Origin: Chitinibacter tainanensis DSM 15459
GTDB taxonomy: Bacteria; Pseudomonadota; Gammaproteobacteria; Burkholderiales; Chitinibacteraceae
Length of the DNA: 64,000 bases
Assembly: GCF_000429785.1 (NCBI RefSeq)
Contig: NZ_AUCN01000018.1
Location: forward strand, 186,001 to 250,000
Direction of reading: 5' to 3'
The notes below the pieces were generated by a model. That model searched no databases. It was not told the DNA's origin and worked only from the letters and a program-made list of their open reading frames with translations. This document shows positions 57,860 through 64,000 of the stretch, piece by piece; position 1 is the first letter of the stretch, and every line of letters starts with the position of its first letter. The translations under genes were made by a program, and so were the position numbers.

Positions 57860-57924
57860 TACCCTTGTAAGCAGCACTATGCCTGCTGAATAATCGAGAC
57901 ACTGGCAGCTAAAAAGGCAACCTT

Positions 57925-58932
57925 GTGATTGTTTTAGAAAATCTGAGTAAAGCGTACCGCGTTAATGGCCGTGAGATTCCGGCCTTAAAGCGCATCGACC
58001 TCACCATCGCCGCGGGCGAAATCTTTGGCATTATTGGTCATTCTGGCGCGGGTAAATCCACCCTGATCCGCCTGATCAATCAGCTAGAGCGCCCTAGCGG
58101 TGGCCGCGTGCTGATTGATGAAGTGGACATGACCGAGCTTTCCAGCGATGGGCTGCGCAAAGCCCGGCAGAAAATCGGCATGATTTTCCAACATTTCAAT
58201 CTGCTGATGAGCAAAACGGTCGCGCAGAATATCGCCTTCCCGCTCGAAGTGGCCGGCGCCGAACCTGCCAGCATCGCGCCGCGGGTAAATGAGCTCTTGG
58301 CCCTGGTGGGGCTCACCGAGCACGCCAACAAGTACCCATCGCAACTCTCTGGCGGGCAAAAGCAACGTGTGGGCATTGCCCGTGCGCTGGCCAACAACCC
58401 CAAGCTGCTGCTGTGCGATGAGGCCACCAGCGCGCTCGACCCGCAAACCACCGCCTCGGTGCTGCAGCTTTTGCTGGAGATCAATCAAAAGCTGCAGCTC
58501 ACTATCGTCCTGATCACCCACGAAATGAACGTGATCCGCACTATCTGCGATCGGGTGGCGGTGATTGATGGTGGCGAGATTGTCGAAATGGGCCCGGTGA
58601 GCCGCGTGTTTTTACACCCGCAGCACCCCACCACCCGCCGCTTTGTCTACGAGAGCGAGCACATCGACGAAAACCACGAAGCCGATGATTTTGCCCATGT
58701 GCCCGGCAAAATCGTGCGCCTCACCTATCTGGGCGAAGCCACTTACCAGTCGCACCTTAGTAGTCTGGCGCGTGAATACGAGGTGGATTTCTCGATTCTG
58801 GCCGGCCGTATCGAGCGGATCAAGCACACGCCCTGCGGGCAGCTCACCCTGGCCCTGCAAGGCCCCAAAGTGGCCCTGATGCTGCAACAGCTGGCTCACG
58901 AAGGGATTGAAATCGAGGAATTACGCGCATGA
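57925..58932 (+). CDS. metN: Methionine ABC transporter ATPase
   Basis: A 335-aa ATPase: Walker [10 protein letters not shown], signature [15 protein letters not shown], Walker [17 protein letters not shown]-loop [11 protein letters not shown]-terminal NIL domain (about residues 260-335, the methionine-sensing ACT-like fold) ends the protein. It starts with GTG, preceded by AAAAGG nine bases upstream. The stop overlaps metI (ATGA). Confidence 0.95.
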   Translation: MIVLENLSKAYRVNGREIPALKRIDLTIAAGEIFGIIGHSGAGKSTLIRLINQLERPSGGRVLIDEVDMTELSSDGLRKARQKIGMIFQHFNLLMSKTVAQNIAFPLEVAGAEPASIAPRVNELLALVGLTEHANKYPSQLSGGQKQRVGIARALANNPKLLLCDEATSALDPQTTASVLQLLLEINQKLQLTIVLITHEMNVIRTICDRVAVIDGGEIVEMGPVSRVFLHPQHPTTRRFVYESEHIDENHEADDFAHVPGKIVRLTYLGEATYQSHLSSLAREYEVDFSILAGRIERIKHTPCGQLTLALQGPKVALMLQQLAHEGIEIEELRA

Positions 58933-59597
58933 TCAACGAACTCTTTGCCAATATCGACTGGGCCGACATCGGCACCGCCACGCTCGATACGCTCAGCATG
59001 CTGGGCGGCTCGCTGCTGTTTACCTTGGTGCTGGGCCTACCACTGGGCATTTTGCTGTTTCTCACCGGTAAACGGCAGCTGCTGGAGCAGCCGCTGGTGT
59101 ACAACCTGCTGTCGTTTCTGGTGAATGTACTGCGCTCGGTGCCTTTTGTGATTTTGCTGATCATCATGATCCCGTTCACGGTACTGATTACCGGCACGTC
59201 GCTCGGGGTAGCAGGGGCGATTCCACCGCTAGTGGTGGGCGCCACGCCCTTTTTTGCCCGTCTGGTAGAAACCGCGCTGCGCGAAGTGGATCGCGGCATT
59301 ATCGAGGCCACTCAGGCCATGGGCGCCACTACCGGGCAGATCGTCATGAAAGCACTGCTGCCCGAAGCCATGCCTGGCATTCTGGCCGCGATCACCGTTA
59401 CCGCGATTACCTTGGTGTCGTATGCCGCGATGTCGGGCGTGATTGGTGGCGGCGGCTTGGGCGATCTGGCGATTCGCTTTGGCTATCAGCGCTTCCAGAC
59501 CGATGTCATGGTCGTGACCGTGGTGCTGTTGCTAATTCTGGTGCAGATTTTGCAAATGGTGGGCGATAAACTGGTCCAGCATTTCAGCCGCCGCTAA
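58929..59597 (+). CDS. metI: Methionine ABC transporter permease
   Basis: A 222-aa permease with about five helices. The EAA-type loop is [52 protein letters not shown] is typical of MetI. It works with MetN and MetQ to import D- and L-methionine. Confidence 0.94.
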   Translation: MINELFANIDWADIGTATLDTLSMLGGSLLFTLVLGLPLGILLFLTGKRQLLEQPLVYNLLSFLVNVLRSVPFVILLIIMIPFTVLITGTSLGVAGAIPPLVVGATPFFARLVETALREVDRGIIEATQAMGATTGQIVMKALLPEAMPGILAAITVTAITLVSYAAMSGVIGGGGLGDLAIRFGYQRFQTDVMVVTVVLLLILVQILQMVGDKLVQHFSRR

Positions 59598-59692
59598 GGC
59601 GCGGGCGCTGAGTACAAAAGCATATATTTATAACCAAACAGTATTTTCGGCCACACCAGCGGACTGATAAGCTAAACGCCATGTACCCATCT

Positions 59693-59742
59693 GGGTATCT
59701 GCTGCAAAGCTATCACTCCAAAAGAGTTGAACCCTATACCCC
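59693..59742. repeat. GGGTAT...ATACCCC element between metI and metQ
   Basis: GGGTAT at 59693 and ATACCCC at 59736 bound an interval without a strong stem; a short GTACCC-ATCT-GGGTAT hairpin lies at its left end. It occurs 18 bp before the metQ start. Confidence 0.45.
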
Positions 59743-59759
59743 TCCCAAAAGGAATCGAC

Positions 59760-60542
59760 ATGAAAAAGCTGCTCACCCTGATTACCGTTGCCGCCGCCTT
59801 TGCTGGCACCACTGCCTTGGCAGGTGAAAAACTGAGCATCGGCGCCACGGCCGTACCGCACGCCGAGTTGCTGGAATTCGTAAAACCTACCTTGGCCAAA
59901 CAAGGCGTGGATCTGGATATCAAGGTCTTCACCGACTACGTCCAACCGAACGTACAAGTGGCAGAGAAAAAACTGGATGCCAATTTCTTCCAGCATCAGC
60001 CTTACCTGACCGAATTTAACAAAGGCAAAGGCACGAGCCTCGTGAGCGTAGCCGGCGTGCATGTCGAGCCATTTGGCGCGTATTCAAGCAAAGTGAAAAA
60101 ACTGGCCGATCTGAAAGAAGGCGCCACCGTGGCGATTCCAAACGACGCCACCAACGGCGGCCGCGCCCTCTTGCTGCTGGATAAAGCCGGCGTGATCAAA
60201 CTGAAAGACAACAAAAACATCCTGGCTACCAGCAAAGACATCGTGGGCAACCCGAAAAAACTGAAATTCAAAGAGCTGGAAGCCGCCACACTGCCACGCA
60301 TTTTGAATCAAGTTGATCTGGCGCTGATCAATACCAACTATGCGCTGGAAGCCAAGCTGAACCCAAGCAAAGACGCACTAGTGATCGAAGGTAAAGAATC
60401 GCCATACGTGAATATCTTGGTGACTCGCACTGATAACAAAGACGCCGCTGCCGTGAAAAAACTGGCCACCGCTTTGAAATCACCAGAAGTGAAGAAGTTC
60501 ATCGAAGAAAAGTATAAAGGCGCGGTAGTATCTGCGTTCTAA
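59760..60542 (+). CDS. metQ: Methionine-binding protein MetQ
   Basis: A 260-aa binding protein of the NlpA/MetQ family (LSIGATAVPHAELLEFVKP, DANFFQHQPYLTEFNKGKG, IAIPNDATNGGRALLLLDKAG). The ATG at 59760 follows AAAAGGA. The signal peptide ends in TALA and has no lipobox Cys; the whole protein has no Cys. So it is a soluble periplasmic protein, unlike the lipoprotein MetQ of Escherichia coli. A strong terminator follows. Confidence 0.93.
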   Translation: MKKLLTLITVAAAFAGTTALAGEKLSIGATAVPHAELLEFVKPTLAKQGVDLDIKVFTDYVQPNVQVAEKKLDANFFQHQPYLTEFNKGKGTSLVSVAGVHVEPFGAYSSKVKKLADLKEGATVAIPNDATNGGRALLLLDKAGVIKLKDNKNILATSKDIVGNPKKLKFKELEAATLPRILNQVDLALINTNYALEAKLNPSKDALVIEGKESPYVNILVTRTDNKDAAAVKKLATALKSPEVKKFIEEKYKGAVVSAF

Positions 60543-60889
60543 CACTCTGTGTTAACCGCCTCGCCTCGCGCGAGGTGGCGCCTAAATTCACTGGACATGA
60601 GTACAGGCAAACCATATGAAAACCCCGCTGTAATGGCGGGGTTTTCTTTTTGCTGATTTGAATACTCCGGATTATGCTGACGATAGCGAGCGCCCCCCAG
60701 CATGAAACCACTCGCAGGTACAAGCTGAGCGAATTAGCCACCAGGCAACACGGTTAATGCTCGCCTGCAACAACTAGATTAAACTAGATGAAGGGCTGGT
60801 TTCGGCCAGAAGCGAACTACAGGCTTAGAAATTTAAATCTAAAATATCAAGCCAACACTCGATCGAATTTTAGAATCCATGAGGTTTAA
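60543..60889. other. 347-bp region between metQ and the AT-rich orphan
   Basis: It contains the metQ terminator at 60619. Base composition turns AT-rich from about 60760 on. I see no gene or RNA in it. Confidence 0.4.
60619..60650 (+). terminator. Rho-independent terminator of metNIQ
   Basis: AAAACCCCGC-TGTAATG-GCGGGGTTTT followed by CTTTT, about 75 bp after the metQ stop. Confidence 0.93.
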
Positions 60890-61804
60890 ATGCTAAGTAG
60901 AATTAAAGAATGGCTATTCCCAACCAACAAAGAAGTTTTGCACAAAAAAACAGAAAGCACACCCAACACTGAAACAGCAAAGACCTTTGAAGATTTTGAC
61001 CAATATCTACTCGACCAATATAACCGGCTTGAGACAAGCTTCCCTTTAGAGGATGTAGAATTTGTTCAGCGCCGTTTTACTGATTATATCTTACGCCCTA
61101 CAGCGACATGGATATTAATTGAACTAGGATCGGAAAAGGCACTATCGACAAAAGACTCACGCCATCTGTATCAAATGCTAACTAAACTCACCCAAATAAC
61201 ACATGCAAGCTGCAAACATCTAAACGAAGGTAAGTTAGGCAATGACGGATACGATTTCTGCGGAATAACTCCAGTAATTATTTATACTGCATTACTCGGA
61301 AATGAGTATATAAAACAATACTTTCATGCATCAAGGCCGCCCTCAAAAACTGGCTACAGCGCTTACAAACATACTGCAAACCTTCTAACTACCATAGAAA
61401 ACCCTTCGTGGCCGCATTGCGAACAAGCCAAAGAGAAATCGAAAGCATTTATCCACTCTAAAAGCCATTCAAAATTTGACAAAGCATTCGTTGCTTTTTT
61501 CTATGGCTTACTCCTGCAAGACAAAGAACTCGTAATGCAGTCACTCACAAGAATTGACTCTGGCTACTTAAGCACCGACTGGGGGAGGCACAAGCCTTAT
61601 TCCAAACCAATATTAATTCAATCACTAATTGCATACAGCGAGATACACGGAGAATGCATGTTAAGTAATGAATTTAAATCATCAATCACCGACGTGGAAT
61701 GGATCGAACTATGGAAGCAACTTGGCACAACAACCAAAGAAAAAGATGTCCAGTGGTATAACTTTAAGGATAAACTCGAATTTTTAAATGATTTATCATT
61801 TTAA
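60890..61804 (+). CDS. AT-rich orphan protein of unknown function
   Basis: A 304-aa, mainly helical and charged protein without signal peptide or membrane segment. Base and codon use are markedly AT-richer than in all other genes of the window (runs such as AATTTAAATCATC), which points to recent transfer. There is a weak TGAGG before the ATG. It shows Trp/Tyr/His-rich stretches (SGYLSTDWGRHKPYSKP) and several Cys. Lone genes like this are often immunity proteins to polymorphic toxins (Imm49-like families look similar in size and helicity), but I cannot assign it. No toxin gene is next to it. Confidence 0.65.
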   Translation: MLSRIKEWLFPTNKEVLHKKTESTPNTETAKTFEDFDQYLLDQYNRLETSFPLEDVEFVQRRFTDYILRPTATWILIELGSEKALSTKDSRHLYQMLTKLTQITHASCKHLNEGKLGNDGYDFCGITPVIIYTALLGNEYIKQYFHASRPPSKTGYSAYKHTANLLTTIENPSWPHCEQAKEKSKAFIHSKSHSKFDKAFVAFFYGLLLQDKELVMQSLTRIDSGYLSTDWGRHKPYSKPILIQSLIAYSEIHGECMLSNEFKSSITDVEWIELWKQLGTTTKEKDVQWYNFKDKLEFLNDLSF

Positions 61805-61946
61805 GGTCAAATTGGACGCGAATTCAGTCACTGAGACTTTGCAATTAGCAGTCACAGAACGCGCTAACATCAGCCGGTCTACCCAAACCACAAAATGGCT
61901 CGGTTCCCGGCCCAGCAGCAAGCCGGGGTGGCATACCCGCCGGGGC

Positions 61947-62426
61947 CTAATGCGACGGATGCGCGGGTAATTTGAACTGGCGGCGTAGCCAGCGGATGGG
62001 GGCGCCCACTACGGGCAATTTTTGCAGTAGCTCTTCGGCCGCATCCCAGTAATCGCGATGCAGGCGCAATAAGCCATCAGCGCCAAAAACCAGATGCGAG
62101 CTGCCGGTGACCGCATACATCTGCCCTTTCAGGCTAAATTCGAATACCCACGTCACAAAGGCCTGGCGGCCATCCACCAATTGCTCGCCGATGATAAAGC
62201 GCGGCCCTTCGGTAGTGGCAAACATATGCTGGAAAATCGCCTCAATGCCCGCATGCCCCACCACTTCGTTAAATGGATCTTTAAACCGCGCCTGCGGCTG
62301 ATAAAACTCGGCCACACGCGCGAGCGTTGCAGGGGTCAGGCTAGCATACCACGCCAGCACCGCGGCTAGCTGGGCGCGGGTTTGCTCGGTGATGCTGGCG
62401 GGGGCTAGCTCGGTCTGGATTAGCAT
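61947..62426 (-). CDS. NTF2/SnoaL-like domain protein
   Basis: A 159-aa protein with a SnoaL/NTF2-like fold (LARVAEFYQPQARFKDPFNEVVGHAGIEAIF, HLVFGADGLLRLHRDYWDAAEELLQKLP). The fold makes a small pocket used by isomerases, cyclases and binding proteins. It is encoded 3 bp from an SDR. The same pair occurs with DUF3833, cyclopropane-fatty-acid-synthase-like and photolyase genes in light- or stress-induced clusters of Proteobacteria, as I recall; only part of such a cluster is in view. Confidence 0.82.
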   Translation of the reverse strand: MLIQTELAPASITEQTRAQLAAVLAWYASLTPATLARVAEFYQPQARFKDPFNEVVGHAGIEAIFQHMFATTEGPRFIIGEQLVDGRQAFVTWVFEFSLKGQMYAVTGSSHLVFGADGLLRLHRDYWDAAEELLQKLPVVGAPIRWLRRQFKLPAHPSH

Positions 62427-62429
62427 CGC

Positions 62430-63287
62430 TTAGCGTGCTCCTTCATCGTGGCGCAAAACAGATTGACTGGGGGCCTGGCGCGGGGGCTGATAAGGCATAC
62501 CCGGCAGGGTATTGCCCACAAAGCGTTGCAAAATATAAAACCGCAGCCGATACGGCAAGATGCGTGCGAGTTTTAGCCACCAGGTAAAGCGCTGCGGAAA
62601 ATGAATTTCAAACGCCCCGCGCGCCACCCCGCGCCAGATGGCGCTGGCTGCTTGCGCCGGGGTTTGCAGCGCGGGCATCACAAACTGATTTTTGGCGGTC
62701 AGCCCGGTTTGCACAAAGCCGGGGTTGATTAAATACACATTCAGCCCGTGCGGCGCCAAATCACAGTACAGGATTTCCGCCAGATTGATCAAGGCGGCTT
62801 TGCTGGGGCCATACACACTGGCGTTCGGCAGCCCGATCAGGCCCGCCACGCTGGCAATTAGCCCAATACCGCCCTGCCGGCGCGCCAGCATATCGGGCAA
62901 CACCGTTTGCAGCGCGTGATAGACGCTAGCCAGATTTAGCTGCAAGGTAGCCTCAGCGCGCGCCGCATCCACTTCCCACACCCGCTCGGGGCGATAATCT
63001 GCGGCGCAAAACAGCACCAAATCGGGCGGGCCAAACTGCGCTAACAGTTGCGCATAGGCCGGCGTCCAAGCTGCCGCATCCGTCACATCCAGCGGCAACA
63101 CCAGTGCGGCCGGGTGCTGGGCGGCCACTTGCTGCAGCGCACTTTCGCGCCGGGCGCTCAGTGCCACCCGCGCCCCAGCGGCTAGCGCTTGCTCGGCCAG
63201 CGCCGCGCCAATGCCGCTTGACGCCCCGATCAGCCAGATGACTTGCCCAGCCAGGCTTGGCAGCGGTCGGTTTAATGGTCGCCACAT
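62430..63287 (-). CDS. Short-chain dehydrogenase/reductase
   Basis: A 285-aa classical SDR. Cofactor loop WLIGASSGIGAALAEQAL, Arg residues after strand 2 (ALSARRES) suggesting NADP(H), and the active site SVAGLIGLPNASVYGPSKAAL with YxxxK. The C-terminal extension (WWLKLARILPYRLRFYILQRF) is basic and hydrophobic and may touch the membrane. Between the NTF2-like and DUF3833 genes, three bases from each. Confidence 0.87.
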   Translation of the reverse strand: MWRPLNRPLPSLAGQVIWLIGASSGIGAALAEQALAAGARVALSARRESALQQVAAQHPAALVLPLDVTDAAAWTPAYAQLLAQFGPPDLVLFCAADYRPERVWEVDAARAEATLQLNLASVYHALQTVLPDMLARRQGGIGLIASVAGLIGLPNASVYGPSKAALINLAEILYCDLAPHGLNVYLINPGFVQTGLTAKNQFVMPALQTPAQAASAIWRGVARGAFEIHFPQRFTWWLKLARILPYRLRFYILQRFVGNTLPGMPYQPPRQAPSQSVLRHDEGAR

Positions 63288-63290
63288 GGT

Positions 63291-63827
63291 TTACTCCTTC
63301 TTGCGAAAGAACAGCGTGACCTCACCAAGCTCGATGCCAAACTTGGACATGCTGGCCCGGTTGATCATGGTTTTCTCGTCAATCAGAAACATCCAGTCAT
63401 CAAACTGCATGTGATAGGTTTTGCCATCGACCGGCAGGCGCAGCGTATAGCGCCAATTGAGGGCATTGCCGGCCACCTCGCCCAGCGCTTCGCCTTCCAC
63501 ATCGGCGGCTGTGCCGCGCCAACGGCCATCGCTGCCTTGCCGCAAAGTCCACACCCGCTGCTGCGTGCTGCCATCGTCGTACACAAAGCGCTCATCCAGC
63601 ACCAGCGCGCCTTGCTGATAGGTGCCGGTAATGTCGACTTTAAAGCGCTTCACCACTTTGCCGCCGCGTTGCTGAAACATGCCCCAGGCCTCAGTCTGGC
63701 CACTGAAATAGCGCACCAGATCCAGCTCGGGCTTAGCCGCCTGATATTCGTGCACCTTGGGTGCCGCGCAGGCAGTCAGCAGGCCGCAAACACCCGCTAG
63801 TAGCGTGGCGGTAATCGATTTACGCAT
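63291..63827 (-). CDS. DUF3833 family lipoprotein
   Basis: A 178-aa protein with a lipoprotein signal (LLTACAAPK, lipobox Cys about residue 20). The DUF3833 core is DLVRYFSGQTEAWGMFQQRGGKVVKRFKVDI and FDDWMFLIDEKTMINRASMSKFG. Function unknown; probably binds or shapes a lipid or carotenoid-type ligand in the envelope, which is a guess from the usual neighbours. Its start overlaps the stop of the partial upstream gene. Confidence 0.88.
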   Translation of the reverse strand: MRKSITATLLAGVCGLLTACAAPKVHEYQAAKPELDLVRYFSGQTEAWGMFQQRGGKVVKRFKVDITGTYQQGALVLDERFVYDDGSTQQRVWTLRQGSDGRWRGTAADVEGEALGEVAGNALNWRYTLRLPVDGKTYHMQFDDWMFLIDEKTMINRASMSKFGIELGEVTLFFRKKE

Positions 63828-64000
63828 GATGAGACTCCAGACGTTCAGGCGCAGGATAGCGCCGCAATAAGCACAGGGCTGCTAGCTTGAATAGGCATGG
63901 CAAACCGGCGTAAACCCAAGCCAGCGCCGGCCCCGCTGGCTGGCCGGGCTGATAATCCAAGAGCGCTAGCAGCGGCAGCGCCAAACCTGAAACCGCCAGC
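63820..64000 (-). CDS. C-terminal end of a membrane transporter (partial, cut by window edge)
   Basis: The minus-strand frame is open from the window edge to a TAA at 63820, giving about 59 residues. It reads as two hydrophobic helices and a basic tail (begins LAVSGLALPLLALLDYQ, ends ERLESHHA). The pattern resembles the last helices of an MFS or GPH-type transporter often found next to DUF3833. It overlaps the DUF3833 start by eight bases. Confidence 0.6.
   Translation of the reverse strand, partial: LAVSGLALPLLALLDYQPGQPAGPALAWVYAGLPCLFKLAALCLLRRYPAPERLESHHA

Noticed and set aside
57860-57924. SAM or methionine riboswitch before metN
   Set aside because: The gap is only 65 bp with no S-box-like structure.

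Overview
The window looks like chromosome of a betaproteobacterium, most likely Neisseriales (Chitinibacteraceae/Chromobacteriaceae type). The reasons are high-GC coding DNA, the dapF-DUF484-xerC block, rdgB-hemW, and proteobacterial Kdp, Met and sulfur-scavenging families. This placement is inference. I saw no rRNA, tRNA, CRISPR array, insertion sequence, integrase or prophage gene.

Layout. (1) 128-1800: an exported SurE-type phosphatase and a coupled lipoprotein. (2) 1870-10095, minus strand: a complete high-affinity K+ operon, [32-aa membrane ORF]-kdpF-kdpA-kdpB-kdpC-kdpD-kdpE. A T-rich KdpE-type box lies in front of it. (3) 10348-13585: a glutamine amidotransferase and katG. (4) About 13.8-44.8 kb: a large organosulfur-scavenging region. 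On the minus strand it holds lsfA, three TauD/AtsK-type dioxygenases, an OsmC protein, an LLM flavin monooxygenase and an ABC exporter. On the plus strand follow a porin, an AtsR/SsuA-type binding protein, an MFS transporter, two SsuC-type permeases, an SsuB-type ATPase, arylsulfatase AtsA, a methyltransferase and a GST. Then come TauE/SafE, a polar amino-acid ABC transporter (no ATPase) with a transsulfuration enzyme, ssuE-ssuF-sfnR with three more genes, and a second divergent monooxygenase/binding-protein pair. (5) 45.1-60.5 kb: housekeeping genes (dusA, rdgB, hemW, RidA, dapF, DUF484, xerC, bioA, ltaE, metNIQ). (6) 60.9-61.8 kb: an AT-rich orphan gene of probable foreign origin. (7) 61.9-64.0 kb: an NTF2-like/SDR/DUF3833/transporter cluster cut by the window edge.

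How the parts work together. The sulfur region appears to be one regulon. Five promoters match the sigma-54 -24/-12 consensus closely (16480-16495 -, 21341-21356 -, 21596-21611 +, 43259-43274 -, 43567-43582 +). Two weaker ones precede lsfA and ssuE. Five copies of a 16-bp palindrome, TGYTG-N6-CARCA, lie 60-155 bp upstream of six of these promoters. The region encodes one sigma-54 activator, SfnR-like (37388-38497), which is the obvious candidate to bind it. The model is that during sulfate limitation SfnR turns on uptake (porin, ABC), desulfuration (AtsA, TauD/AtsK dioxygenases, LLM monooxygenases fed by SsuE-type FMN reductase), sulfur handling (TauE, OsmC) and peroxide defence (LsfA).

Two further patterns are structural. 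A family of intergenic hairpins bounded by GGTAT and ATACC occurs in the left and right flanks but was not seen from about 9 to 37 kb. Several terminator-like hairpins sit directly against the next start codon, which suggests attenuated read-through.
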